A DNA stretch of 56,358 bases from Roseomonas aeriglobus (GCA_016937575.1 JAFHKN010000001.1:1-56358); one strand, 5' to 3'. Counted from the stretch's first letter, positions 24,732-33,680 are shown. Numbers and translations: made by a program. The notes: generated by a model not told the origin, from the sequence alone.

Positions 24732-26279
24732 TCACGCCGGATCGAACAGGCGGGCGAACTCGCGCTGATCGTAATAGCGGATTTTCTTCGCCCAGAGCGG
24801 GCGTTCGCCCTGCCGCAGCAGCAGAAGGGTGTCGGCGGGCATCCGCATGATTTCGTCCGGTGTCACCAGCCTGCGCGCGGCGACGTGGCCGCTGACGCTG
24901 GTGGAATGGTCCGGGCTGTCGAACCAGCTCGTTTTCTGTGACGTGCTGGCGGTCTCATATTCGATCGTGGTGTCGCCGATCGTGCGCGAGAGCATGTCGG
25001 CCGTCGCATGATCGTTGACCCCGAATGTCTGGACCACGCCGGCATTGGACAGGAAGGTGCCGGCGCGTTCGCCATAGAGCGCGCGGAGCTGGTGCATGTC
25101 CTGAAGGATCGGCCAGAGCTGGAGGCCATAACCCGCCATCAGCCCCATCGCACGTTCCACCGGCTCCAGTCGGCCGAGGGCTGCGAACTCATCGAGCAGG
25201 AACAGCACCGGGCTTGCCGGGCGGGCAGGGGATCGCGCCATGTCGGTGACGGCCTGCCCGACCAGCAGCCGCAGCCAGCGCGCATAGGTGTCGAGCCGAT
25301 CGGGCGGGAGGCACAGGAACACGGTACCCGGCCGCTCCTTCAGGTCCGCGAACCGGAAGTCGGATGCCGAGGTGCTGTCCACCAGGCGCGGGCTGTCCAT
25401 GAAGTGGGTGTGGCGCTGCGCCGAGGAGAGCACGCCCGCGGCCTCCCGGTTCGACTTGCCGAGCTGGCGATTGGCGGCGCGCGCGATGAGGCCGCCGGCG
25501 CTGGTGCTGGCCTGCATGTCGGCGAGCAGCGTGGCGAAGCCGGCGGGATCGCGGGTGAGCTTGTCGCGCACGGTCGCCAGCGTGACGCGGGCAGGGGGCT
25601 CGTGGACGACGGTGTGCAGGATCACGCCGGCGATCAGCGCCTTGGCTTCCTCGTTCCAGTGTGCCTCGCCCGATTGCCCCGGTGCGTCATGGACCAGCGC
25701 ATCGGCGATCGTCTGTGCATCCTCCGCCAAGTCGGGGCTGGTCGGATCAAGCCACGCCAGAGGGTTGTAGCGGGCCGTGGGGCGCCCCGAGACGCCGAAG
25801 GGGTCCAGGCACCACACATCGCCCTTGGCGGCCCTCGCACGGGCTGTGACGCGGGCATTCTCGCCCTTGGGGTCGATGCAGACCACCGAGCGGTCCAGCG
25901 TGAGCAGGTTGGGGATGATCGTGCCGACGCCTTTCCCTGAGCGGGTAGGGGCCATCGTCAGCAGATGGGCGGGTCCGTCGTAGCGCAGCAGCTTGCCGCC
26001 TTCGATGGAGCGGCCGATCAGAAGATCCCCGTTTCCCTCAAGCCGGCGCACGTCTCCCCGATCGCCGAAGCGGGCCGAGCCGAGCAGCGAGCTGCGCCGG
26101 TTCGCGGCGCGGCGATTGACGCGCCAGGCCAGGAACAGGATCGCGCCGGCCAGCAGGAACGGAATGTCGGTGGCAATCTCGCCATAGCCGAAGATGCCCT
26201 TGAGCCAGCTGTGGCTGGCGAACAGCACGACCGCGGCGACGAGCACCGCGAACAGCGGGCTGATCCGCCTGCCGGGCAT
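24732..26279 (-). CDS. traG: Type IV coupling protein TraG/VirD4
   Basis: A 515-residue membrane ATPase that brings the relaxase-DNA complex to a mating channel. Two N-terminal transmembrane helices (about 7-25 and 38-54) precede the ATPase domain with Walker A TMAPTRSGKGVGT (108-120) and Walker B VLFLLDEFAALG. It is shorter than Ti TraG or RP4 TraG (about 640 residues) but retains all core motifs. It is the last gene of a minus-strand set running outward from oriT; its start overlaps the previous stop (TGATG). No mating-pore genes are on the plasmid, so it must dock to a channel supplied in trans. Confidence 0.9.
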   Translation of the reverse strand: MPGRRISPLFAVLVAAVVLFASHSWLKGIFGYGEIATDIPFLLAGAILFLAWRVNRRAANRRSSLLGSARFGDRGDVRRLEGNGDLLIGRSIEGGKLLRYDGPAHLLTMAPTRSGKGVGTIIPNLLTLDRSVVCIDPKGENARVTARARAAKGDVWCLDPFGVSGRPTARYNPLAWLDPTSPDLAEDAQTIADALVHDAPGQSGEAHWNEEAKALIAGVILHTVVHEPPARVTLATVRDKLTRDPAGFATLLADMQASTSAGGLIARAANRQLGKSNREAAGVLSSAQRHTHFMDSPRLVDSTSASDFRFADLKERPGTVFLCLPPDRLDTYARWLRLLVGQAVTDMARSPARPASPVLFLLDEFAALGRLEPVERAMGLMAGYGLQLWPILQDMHQLRALYGERAGTFLSNAGVVQTFGVNDHATADMLSRTIGDTTIEYETASTSQKTSWFDSPDHSTSVSGHVAARRLVTPDEIMRMPADTLLLLRQGERPLWAKKIRYYDQREFARLFDPA

Positions 26280-26563
26280 CAGTCGGCCCGCTCCAGCGGC
26301 GTGATCGCCAGCCCCGGATCGGCGTCAGGATGATCGTAGAGCTTCAGGATGATTTGTGTGGCGAGGGGAGGGGGCACGGCCTCGTCGCGAAGCATGTCGA
26401 ACAGCGCCTCATCCTCCGCGTTCAGGTCCATGCCCTCGATGGCGAGATTGGCGCGGGAGTCAGCGTCATCCTCGCGCCACATCGCGGCTTCCGCCGGCGT
26501 GCCGCGTACATAGTCGAGCGCGCGAACTTCCGTCCGGAGCGCGTCAAGGTCGAGCGTCGTCAT
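26279..26563 (-). CDS. Small acidic protein of the tra operon (VbhA-like antitoxin fold possible)
   Basis: A 94-residue acidic protein. The middle part (ADSRANLAIEGMDLNAEDEALFDML, about residues 34-58) resembles the short helical motif of VbhA-type antitoxins, but no Fic toxin is next to it. It is coupled at both ends: its start overlaps the TraD stop (ATGA) and its stop overlaps the TraG start. This position suggests a role in transfer or in controlling TraG. The family assignment is weak. Confidence 0.6.
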   Translation of the reverse strand: MTTLDLDALRTEVRALDYVRGTPAEAAMWREDDADSRANLAIEGMDLNAEDEALFDMLRDEAVPPPLATQIILKLYDHPDADPGLAITPLERAD

Positions 26564-26892
26564 GCCACCGTCTCCTTGCCTTCCGCTTCCGCGTCGAAGG
26601 CCCGCTTGCCGCGTCGGTTCCAGAGTGCCACCATATCGCCGACGTCATCACCGCGAGCACGGCCGACCAGTTCCAGCAGCGCGCCGTAAATGGTGGCGCG
26701 ATCGTCGTCAGCGAGATCAACCAAACCGGCCTTCTGAACGAGGCCGCCTAGCTCGATCAGGTGGCGGGTGCGTTCGCGCCGTTGCACGACCCAGCCTCGC
26801 GTATCAGTCCGACGCCGTGCCGCTTCCAGACGCTGGATCAGCGCCCGGTTGCGTACCTGCGCTGTCGCCGTTGCCGCCAGCAGTCCGCCCAC
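26560..26892 (-). CDS. Conjugal transfer protein TraD-like
   Basis: About 110 residues. The C-terminal half contains RHLIELGGLVQKAGLVDLADDDRATIYGALLEL, which matches the small Ti-plasmid TraD family (IELGGLIVKAGL-type core). The start is uncertain. The frame is open well upstream inside traC; I chose the GTG at 26892, which has AAAGG-like bases before it and gives an 89-bp overlap with traC. It probably acts as a relaxosome accessory protein near oriT. Confidence 0.65.
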   Translation of the reverse strand: MGGLLAATATAQVRNRALIQRLEAARRRTDTRGWVVQRRERTRHLIELGGLVQKAGLVDLADDDRATIYGALLELVGRARGDDVGDMVALWNRRGKRAFDAEAEGKETVA

Positions 26893-27130
26893 CTTTGCGC
26901 CCGCGTCGTTGAAAGAAGGCGGCGCCCTTCGCACGCCATGCCTCCTTCGCTTCCGCGTTCTGTGACGCGGCGGCATCGAGCAGCACACCGGCAAGCGTTT
27001 CCATGTCGAGTGTATCTGCACCCGTAGCGGTGACGAGCTGCCCGAGCTGTTCGACCCGGCGCGCCTTCAGCCCACGCGCCTTGTCCTCCAGCGCCTTCAG
27101 CTCCGCGTTGTAGTCCCGCACCTTGCGCAT
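26804..27130 (-). CDS. Conjugal transfer protein TraC-like
   Basis: A 108-residue protein starting MRKVRDYNAELKALEDKARGL, with a predicted N-terminal coiled coil (3-35) and a Gly-rich tail. Length, position and the KARRVEQLGQLV segment fit the small TraC relaxosome proteins encoded next to oriT in Ti-like systems. GGAGG stands four bases before the ATG at 27130. It is the first gene of the minus-strand tra set, divergent from traA with oriT between. The tail overlaps the beginning of the TraD frame. Confidence 0.65.
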   Translation of the reverse strand: MRKVRDYNAELKALEDKARGLKARRVEQLGQLVTATGADTLDMETLAGVLLDAAASQNAEAKEAWRAKGAAFFQRRGRKGGRTAGGNGDSAGTQPGADPASGSGTASD

Positions 27131-27239
27131 GATGCCTCCATCGTCCGCGTCTTGGTCACAGCAGCCTAGCAAACCGACCAGGGAGGACAACCCACATCAA
27201 CAGCCAGCACTAAGTCAATCAGGAGATGCAAAGCAGATC

Positions 27240-27283
27240 GTGAGTGCGCGCTTATACGTCGTTGCCGACGTGCGCTAAGAAGT
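27240..27283. other. oriT: Candidate oriT (Ti/RSF1010-like nick region)
   Basis: The region between the divergent tra sets holds GTGCGCGCTTATACGTCG followed by an inverted repeat, ACGTCG-TTGC-CGACGT (27256-27271), and GCGCTAAG. GCGC-TTATACGTCG is close to the nick region of Ti plasmids and, on the other strand, TATAAGCGCGCAC resembles the MOBQ nick consensus. The position directly before a MOBQ-type relaxase gene supports the call. Confidence 0.65.
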
Positions 27284-27288
27284 GCATC

Positions 27289-30213
27289 ATGCCGTTCGCG
27301 ATGGCGATCTACCATTTCAGCGCCAAGGTCATCAGCCGTGCGAACGGATCCAGCGCCGTCGCGTCTGCCGCCTATCGCTCCGCATCCGAGCTTCACGACG
27401 AGCGGCTTGGGCGCAATCACGACTTCTCCAACAAGGCCGGCGTCATCCACTCCGAGGTGTTGCTGCCAGAGGGCGCGCCGGAGCGTCTGACGGATCGCAC
27501 GACGCTGTGGAACGAGGTGGAGGCAGGCGAGAAGCGCAAGGACGCACAGCTTGCCCGCGAGGTGGAGTTCTCGATCCCGCGTGAGATGAGCGAGACGCAG
27601 GGCGTAAGCCTCGCCCGCGATTTCGTGGAGAGAGAGTTCGTGAAGCGCGGGATGGTCGCTGACCTCAACGTGCATTGGGACAAGGCGAAGGACGGAAGCC
27701 CTAAGCCGCACGCGCACGTCATGCTGGCAATGCGCGAAGTAGGTCCGGAGGGGTTCGGCAAGAAGGTCCGCGACTGGAACTCGACCGAGTTGTTGAAGGG
27801 CTGGCGCGAGGCATGGGCGGCACACGTCAATGAGCGCATGGTGGAGCTGGGGCTGGAGGGGCGGATCGACCATCGCTCCTATGAAGACCAGGGCATTGCG
27901 CTGGAGCCGCAGCACAAGATCGGGCCGGCGGGAATGCGCCGGCTCGACCGCGGCGAGGACGCCGAACGTGCCGAGGATCATCGGCGGATCGCCCGGGAAA
28001 ATGGCGAGAAGATCGCGGCCGACCCGCGCATCGCGCTCGACGGCATCACACGGCAACAGGCGACCTTCACGACCCGCGACCTTGCCGCGTTTGCCTTCCG
28101 TCATTCGGATGGCAAGGAGCAGTTCGACCAGGTGATGGCGGCGGTGCGCGCCAGTCCCGAGCTGGTGGCATTGGGCAAGGACGGACGCGACCAGGAGCGG
28201 TTCACCTCCCGCGACATGATCGCGACCGAGGCGCGCTTGGAGAAGGCGGGCGACGAGCTGGCGCGACGCGATGGGCATGGCGTGTCCGAGCGGCACCGTG
28301 TCGGTGCGCTTGGGGCTGCCGAGGACCGCGGGCTGGTGCTGTCGGGCGAGCAGCGCGACGCCTTTGACCATATCACCGAGGGCCGCGGGCTGGCGTCGGT
28401 GATCGGCTATGCCGGCACGGGCAAGTCGGCGATGCTGGGCGTCGCGCGCGAGGCATGGGAGCGCGAGGGCTATCAGGTGCGCGGCGCGGCCTTGTCCGGG
28501 ATCGCAGCCGAAAACCTTGAGGGCGGATCAGGCATCCAGTCCCGCACCATCGCCAGCCTTGAACATGCGTGGGCGCATGGCCGCGACCAGCTGTCCCGCA
28601 ACGACGTGCTGGTGGTGGACGAGGCAGGCATGATCGGCACCCGCCAAATGGAGCGGGTGCTGTCCCATGCCCGTGACGCCGGCGCCAAGGTGGTGCTGGT
28701 GGGTGATCCCCACCAGTTGCAGGCGATCGAAGCCGGCGCGGCGTTCCGGTCGATCGCGGAACGGCACGGTGCGGCCGAGATCACCGAGGTTCGCCGGCAG
28801 CACGAGGACTGGCAGAAGGACGCGACGCGGGCACTGGCGACCGGCCGTACGGCCGAGGCGATCCACGCCTACACCGACCGCGGCATGGTCCACGCGGCCG
28901 ACACACGCGAGGGGGCGCGGGCCGATCTGGTGGACGGGTGGGATCGTCAGCGCCAAGCCGATCCGGACAAGACACGCATCATTCTCACCCACACCAATGC
29001 CGAGGTGCGCGAGCTGAACCAGGAGGCACGCGAACGGGTGCGCGCATCGGGCGGGCTAGGCGAGGACGTGGGTGTTACCGTCGATCGGGGCGCACGCGAC
29101 TTCGCAGCCGGCGACCGGATCATGTTCCTGCGCAACGAGCGCTCGCTGGGCGTGAAGAACGGCACGCTGGGCACGCTGGAGCGGGTCGAGGGCGGGCACA
29201 TGGCGGTGCGGCTCGACGGGGGCGGCCGCGCTGCGTTCGACCTCAAGGACTATGCCGCGGTCGATCACGGCTATGCCGCTACCTTCCACAAGTCGCAGGG
29301 CGTGACGGTCGATCGCGCGCATCTTCTCGCCACCCCCGGCATGGACCGGCACAGCGCCTATGTCGGCATGTCGCGGCACCGCGACGGGGTGCAGCTCCAC
29401 TATGGCCGTGACGACTTCGCCGACCAGCGCCAGCTTGCCCGCGTGCTATCGCGCGACCGCGCCAAGGACATGGCCGGCGATTATGCCGTGCCCTCCGACG
29501 AGGACCGGGCGCGCAGCTTCGCCGAGCGGCGCGAGATACGCTGGCCCGAGCGCGCCCGTGAGATCGGCCACCAGGTCCGCGACAAGGCCAGAGGCATGTT
29601 TGCCGGCTTCCGGCCGAAGCCTGTTGCCACGCCCGAGAAGGCGTCCATGCCGGATCGCGCCGAGGTGGCGATCGGCGCCAAGCCGGATCAGGGCAAGGCG
29701 ATTGAACGGTATGCGCGCGCGGCAGCCGATATAGGCCGGATGCGCGCGCGGGAGTTGCCGGTGCTTCCGCATCAGGAGAGCGCGCTACGCCGTGCCGGCG
29801 AGGCGCTGGACCAGGTGCGGCCCGATGGCGCGCGCGACCTCGACTCAGCGTTCCGCCGCGATCCCGGACTGGTCGGGCAGGCGGCCGAGGGCAAGATTGG
29901 CGGCGCGGCGCGCGCGATGGCCGAGGAGCGCCGGGTGCGGCTCGACCCCGACGCGCGCGCCGACCGGTTCGTGGAGAGCTGGCGGGGGCTGGCGCGCGAG
30001 CGGGCAGGCGGTGACCAGGCCGGGGCCGAGAAGGCCGTCACGCGCATGGGCGCGATGGCGGAGGGCCTGCGCCGCGACCCCGAGCTGGCGAAGGCGCTGG
30101 AACGCCGCGCGCTCGAGCTGGAGCTGAAACTGGAACGCGGCCGGAGCATCGAAAAATCGCTGGAGCAGTCAATCGGGATCGGCCGCGAGCGCGACAGGGG
30201 CATGAGCCTATAA
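27289..30213 (+). CDS. traA: Ti-type conjugative relaxase-helicase TraA (MOBQ)
   Basis: A 974-residue two-part protein. The N-terminal MobA/MobL relaxase domain has candidate catalytic Tyr30 (SAAYRSA) and the metal-binding histidines His129, His141 and His143 (VHWDKAKDGSPKPHAHVM). A RecD-like helicase follows with Walker A GYAGTGKSAM (about 374-383), VVDEAGMIG, and YAATFHKSQGVTVDRAHL near residue 670. The C-terminus is Arg/Glu-rich. It nicks oriT, stays attached to the 5' end and unwinds the transferred strand. I chose the ATG at 27289, which has AAGAAG seven bases upstream; another is at 27301. Confidence 0.93.
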   Translation: MPFAMAIYHFSAKVISRANGSSAVASAAYRSASELHDERLGRNHDFSNKAGVIHSEVLLPEGAPERLTDRTTLWNEVEAGEKRKDAQLAREVEFSIPREMSETQGVSLARDFVEREFVKRGMVADLNVHWDKAKDGSPKPHAHVMLAMREVGPEGFGKKVRDWNSTELLKGWREAWAAHVNERMVELGLEGRIDHRSYEDQGIALEPQHKIGPAGMRRLDRGEDAERAEDHRRIARENGEKIAADPRIALDGITRQQATFTTRDLAAFAFRHSDGKEQFDQVMAAVRASPELVALGKDGRDQERFTSRDMIATEARLEKAGDELARRDGHGVSERHRVGALGAAEDRGLVLSGEQRDAFDHITEGRGLASVIGYAGTGKSAMLGVAREAWEREGYQVRGAALSGIAAENLEGGSGIQSRTIASLEHAWAHGRDQLSRNDVLVVDEAGMIGTRQMERVLSHARDAGAKVVLVGDPHQLQAIEAGAAFRSIAERHGAAEITEVRRQHEDWQKDATRALATGRTAEAIHAYTDRGMVHAADTREGARADLVDGWDRQRQADPDKTRIILTHTNAEVRELNQEARERVRASGGLGEDVGVTVDRGARDFAAGDRIMFLRNERSLGVKNGTLGTLERVEGGHMAVRLDGGGRAAFDLKDYAAVDHGYAATFHKSQGVTVDRAHLLATPGMDRHSAYVGMSRHRDGVQLHYGRDDFADQRQLARVLSRDRAKDMAGDYAVPSDEDRARSFAERREIRWPERAREIGHQVRDKARGMFAGFRPKPVATPEKASMPDRAEVAIGAKPDQGKAIERYARAAADIGRMRARELPVLPHQESALRRAGEALDQVRPDGARDLDSAFRRDPGLVGQAAEGKIGGAARAMAEERRVRLDPDARADRFVESWRGLARERAGGDQAGAEKAVTRMGAMAEGLRRDPELAKALERRALELELKLERGRSIEKSLEQSIGIGRERDRGMSL

Positions 30214-30224
30214 GGGGATTACGT

Positions 30225-30923
30225 GTGACGGATGAAGAAGGGCCGAATGAAGCCGCGCAGGCGTTCGAGGAGCTGCGCGCCGAGGTGACGCTGATGCGCC
30301 GTGCCGTCGAGCGGCTGACTGCCGAGCGCATGGAGGTGCCCGAGCCGCCCGACTATTCCGAGACGCTGGGCGTCATCGCTAACAATATCACCGCCACCGC
30401 GCAGCGCGTCGATATGCTGGTCAAAAGCCCTATGCTGGCGATGACGCCCGAACAGTTGGCGGGACGGATCACCGCGGCGGCGAGCACGGCGCGCCAGGAA
30501 GACCGGCAGACGATCGCCACGGCGCGCACCGGCCTGGAGGACGTGACCCGCCAGCTTCACGGCTACGTCGTATCAGCGCGCCGGGGCGACGAGCAGAACC
30601 GCTGGCTGATGTGGAGCGCGATCGGCGGTGTGGTGGTCGGGATGATGTTGTGGGCGGTGTTCGCCGGCATCGTTGCCCGCGCCGTGCCCGCGAGCTGGCA
30701 ATGGCCGGAGAAGATGGCGGCGCGCTCGCTCGACCTGCCGATGTGGGAAGGCGGCCAGCACCTCATGCGCGCCAGCGCGCCGGACGCTTTCGCCAACATC
30801 GCGGCAGGCGATCGGATCGTCACCGCTAACCGGCAGGCGCTGGAGGCGTGCCGGAAGCGCGCGGATAAGGCGCGAGAGGCGGTGCGCTGCACGATCAAGA
30901 TCGAGCCCGAGGCGAGGCGTTAG
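30225..30923 (+). CDS. DUF6118-type membrane protein
   Basis: A 232-residue protein of unknown function commonly found after traA in sphingomonad plasmids. The N-terminal 120 residues are helical and charged (FEELRAEVTLMRRAVERLTAERMEVPEPPDYSETL). One transmembrane helix follows (about 127-148, WLMWSAIGGVVVGMMLWAVF), then a soluble C-terminal region that may be periplasmic. The start is GTG at 30225, after AAGGGG. It is 11 bp after traA, so it is probably co-transcribed and may help transfer. Confidence 0.75.
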   Translation: MTDEEGPNEAAQAFEELRAEVTLMRRAVERLTAERMEVPEPPDYSETLGVIANNITATAQRVDMLVKSPMLAMTPEQLAGRITAAASTARQEDRQTIATARTGLEDVTRQLHGYVVSARRGDEQNRWLMWSAIGGVVVGMMLWAVFAGIVARAVPASWQWPEKMAARSLDLPMWEGGQHLMRASAPDAFANIAAGDRIVTANRQALEACRKRADKAREAVRCTIKIEPEARR

Positions 30924-30924
30924 G

Positions 30925-31368
30925 GTGGCGGACACTCTCACCCCGGCAGGCCGCTCCGAGCGCATGAGCCGCATTCGGGGCAAGAACAGCAAGCCCGAGA
31001 TGCTGGTGCGCCGCATCGTGCATGGCATGGGCTACCGCTATCGGCTTCACGACAAGCGTCTACCCGGTAGCCCCGACCTTGTGTTTCGCGGCCGGAAGAA
31101 AGTCATCTTTGTCCACGGATGTTTCTGGCATCGTCATCCCGATCCGAATTGCAAACTGGCGCGAATGCCAAAATCCCGGCAGGATTTCTGGGGACCGAAG
31201 CTGGAGGGCAACCGCGATCGAGACGAGCGCAATCGTGCGATGCTGGACCGAAAGGGCTGGCGGGAGCTGGTTGTTTGGGAATGCGAATGCGGGCAAACGG
31301 AACACTTGAAGAACAAAATACGTGGATTTCTCGATGACGACCAAGGAAACGCCCATGCGGGCCATTGA
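30925..31368 (+). CDS. vsr: Very short patch repair endonuclease Vsr
   Basis: A 147-residue Vsr-family nuclease: RSERMSRIRGKNSKPEMLVRR, PGSPDLVF with the catalytic Asp, and FVHGCFWHRHPDPNC with the zinc- and active-site residues. It nicks next to T:G mismatches formed when 5-methylcytosine deaminates, protecting sites modified by the neighbouring methyltransferase. The start is GTG at 30925, one base after the DUF6118 stop. It overlaps the methyltransferase start by 14 bp. The presence of Vsr implies the methyltransferase makes 5-methylcytosine. Confidence 0.93.
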   Translation: MADTLTPAGRSERMSRIRGKNSKPEMLVRRIVHGMGYRYRLHDKRLPGSPDLVFRGRKKVIFVHGCFWHRHPDPNCKLARMPKSRQDFWGPKLEGNRDRDERNRAMLDRKGWRELVVWECECGQTEHLKNKIRGFLDDDQGNAHAGH

Positions 31369-32521
31369 GCTATTCGCCGGCGCCGGCGGGCTGGGCATGG
31401 GGATCAGCAAGGCGGGATTCCGTCCCATGCAGGTGGTCGAATGGGATCGCTGGTGCTGCGATACGATTCGAGAGAACCGCAAGGTAAAGGCGGGTGGTAT
31501 TAGCCATTGGCCGTTGCCGACCGAGGGTGACATTCGAGCCGTCGATTTTCGACAGCACGAAGGCAAGATCGACCTTGTGACGGGTGGACCACCTTGCCAG
31601 CCATTCTCCCTTGGCGGGAAGCATCGAGCACATGCCGACGCGCGCGACATGTGGCCGGAAGCTGTCCGGGTTGTGCGCGAGACGCGCCCGCGCGCGTTCG
31701 TGTTTGAGAACGTGAAGGGGCTGACCAGGGCGAGCTTCGCCACCTACCTTGCTCATATCGTCCACCAGCTCACCTATCCCGAACTCACGTTGCGGCCGGG
31801 CGAGACGTGGATGGAGCACATGGCGCGCCTAGAGCGTCACCACACCGCCAAGGGCGGTTCGGACGAGCTGCGTTACAACGTCGTGTATCGGGTGCTCAAC
31901 GCAGCCAATCACGGGGTGCCACAACGGCGTGAGCGTGTCGTGTTCGTCGGCTTCCGCGCGGACCTTGGCATTGAATGGTCCTTCCCGGAGGCAACCCACT
32001 CGCTCGAAGCGTTGCTATGGGAGCAGGTACGAACGGGTGACTATTGGGAGCGGCACGAGATCGCCAAGCGCGACCGGGTGCTTGATCCACGCTTCCGCGC
32101 CCGCGGCATGGCGCTGTTGGAGAAGCCGGCGGACAAGCCGTGGCTGACCGTGCGGGACGCGATTGGAGACCTTCCTGATCCGGAGCTTCAGCCGGAACTC
32201 GCGGCTGCCTGCCTCAACCATCGATTCCAAGGTGGCGCCCGCAGCTATGTGGGCCACACTGGCAGTCCGCTTGATGAACCAGCCAAGACGCTCAAGGCGG
32301 GCGTCCACGGTGTCCCGGGGGGCGAGAACATGCTGCGTCGCGCCGATGGAAGCGTGCGCTATTTCAGCGTCCGAGAGAGCGCCCGGCTACAGACCTTCCC
32401 TGACAAGTACCGCTTTCATGGCTCATGGACCGAGTCCATGCGCCAGCTCGGCAACGCCGTCCCGGTGAAGCTCGCGCAGGCCGTTGGAGAGAACGTGGCG
32501 AGGCATTTGACCGCCGCATGA
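31355..32521 (+). CDS. DNA (cytosine-5) methyltransferase of an Eco29kI-type system
   Basis: A 388-residue C5-methyltransferase with motifs in order: I ELFAGAGGLGMG (5-16), IV GGPPCQPFS with catalytic Cys81, VI FENVKG, VIII QRRERVVFVG, a variable target-recognition region (about 200-300), and IX-X RESARLQTFPD and QLGNAVPV. I chose the ATG at 31355, with AAGGA seven bases upstream; two further in-frame ATGs lie upstream. The partner nuclease is Eco29kI-like, so the expected target is CCGCGG (inference). Its stop overlaps the nuclease start (ATGA). Confidence 0.92.
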   Translation: MRAIELFAGAGGLGMGISKAGFRPMQVVEWDRWCCDTIRENRKVKAGGISHWPLPTEGDIRAVDFRQHEGKIDLVTGGPPCQPFSLGGKHRAHADARDMWPEAVRVVRETRPRAFVFENVKGLTRASFATYLAHIVHQLTYPELTLRPGETWMEHMARLERHHTAKGGSDELRYNVVYRVLNAANHGVPQRRERVVFVGFRADLGIEWSFPEATHSLEALLWEQVRTGDYWERHEIAKRDRVLDPRFRARGMALLEKPADKPWLTVRDAIGDLPDPELQPELAAACLNHRFQGGARSYVGHTGSPLDEPAKTLKAGVHGVPGGENMLRRADGSVRYFSVRESARLQTFPDKYRFHGSWTESMRQLGNAVPVKLAQAVGENVARHLTAA

Positions 32522-33351
32522 GCCGTAAACCCACACCCGCGCCGTCGCCGATCGCCGAACTGCGCGCGAATCTCGACCAGCTCATCGAACAGACGACCTC
32601 GACCACCCTGTCGGCGCCGCGGCGACGGACGCTTGAGAAGGAAATCCGGGGTGTCATCGAGGAGCTAGGCTCTTTTCTGAACACGCTGGACCCGATCCGG
32701 CAGCCTTCGGCGGTGTTTGATCCCAGCAATCCCAAGGTGGTGGGGCGGTTCGTCTCGCTCGCGCTGGTCGCGCAGCAGCGTCACCCGTTGGCCGAGATAC
32801 CGCGCTTCTATGGCTCCGGCATCTACGCCATCTACTACAACGGCCCATTTCCGCTGTATGCGCCCATCAGCGGAAGCGAGACGCCAATCTACGTCGGCCA
32901 GGCCGCGCCCGCGATCAACAATGCCCGTACCCCGCTGGAGCAGGGGCCGCGGCTTTGTGGGCGTCTTTCAGACCACCGTAAGAACATCGGTACGGCCATC
33001 ACCACGCTCGACCTTGCCGACTTTCAGTTCCGATCGCTGGTCGTTCAGAGCGGCTGGGAAACGGCGGCCGAGGATTACATGATCCATCTGTTCCGGCCGA
33101 TTTGGAACAGCGAGACGAGCATACTCTATGGCTTGGGCAAGCATGGAGATGACGCGACCACCCGAGCCAATAAGCGCTCGCCGTGGGACACGCTCCATCC
33201 CGGCCGGAAATGGGCGGAAAAGTCCAAGGAAGATGCCAAATCGCCGGCAACGATCGAGACGGAGCTAAGCCGGCATTTTGAGGAGCACCCGGTATTTCCG
33301 GACCTTGAGCATGTGCTGACCAGCTTTTTGGACGAACTGCGTCAGGTGTAA
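32518..33351 (+). CDS. Eco29kI-family type II restriction endonuclease (GIY-YIG)
   Basis: A 277-residue nuclease with the GIY-YIG fold: GSGIYAIYYNG (GIY 101-103), PIYVGQA (YVG 125-127), then Arg149 and His153, Glu185 and Asn197. The Arg-His gap of 4 and Glu-Asn gap of 12 match R104/H108 and E142/N154 of Eco29kI, so all catalytic residues appear present. Eco29kI cuts CCGC^GG. CCGCGG sites occur in this plasmid (for example near 93 and 3133) and would need methylation. It has extra N- and C-terminal regions compared with Eco29kI. The gene is translationally coupled to the methyltransferase gene. Confidence 0.88.
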   Translation: MSRKPTPAPSPIAELRANLDQLIEQTTSTTLSAPRRRTLEKEIRGVIEELGSFLNTLDPIRQPSAVFDPSNPKVVGRFVSLALVAQQRHPLAEIPRFYGSGIYAIYYNGPFPLYAPISGSETPIYVGQAAPAINNARTPLEQGPRLCGRLSDHRKNIGTAITTLDLADFQFRSLVVQSGWETAAEDYMIHLFRPIWNSETSILYGLGKHGDDATTRANKRSPWDTLHPGRKWAEKSKEDAKSPATIETELSRHFEEHPVFPDLEHVLTSFLDELRQV

Positions 33352-33395
33352 TCAACAGAACCCAATTGGGGGAGATCGAAGGGGCGATCACAACA

Positions 33396-33680
33396 ATGAG
33401 CGAAGCACAGGCACTCGCGAACATCGTCACTTGGTCGGAGGATAGTCCTGGCTGGCAGCGTGACGCGCTTCGTCGGTTAGCTACAGGACATAGCCTCGCC
33501 GACCATGATGTCGATGAGTTGGTTGCCATCTGCAAGGGCCAGGTAGCGGCCGACCCCGTGTCTGCTGACAACTTCCGTGATCCCGCCCGCATTCAAGGCC
33601 AAGTCAATCTCCGCCGCGTCCATGGCGTGAACCACGTTAATGCGCTGGCGCCCGATCAGCGGTTGGCCTTTCAGCCGCAT
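33396..33680 (+). pseudogene. AAA-family ATPase, N-terminal fragment
   Basis: The frame starts MSEAQALANIVTWSEDSPGW, continues DALRRLATGHSLADHDVDELVAICKG and reaches GVNHVNALAPDQRLAF. This is the N-terminal region of large AAA/SMC-like ATPases often found beside restriction genes, in which the Walker A P-loop follows about 15 residues later. Here the resemblance stops at about 33680, before the P-loop, where Rap1a-like sequence on the other strand begins. No ATPase function can remain. It marks a deletion or insertion junction at the right edge of the restriction block. Confidence 0.6.

Noticed and set aside
33477..33680. 67-codon minus-strand frame
   Set aside because: It is antisense to the ATPase fragment, with no ribosome site or recognisable domain.
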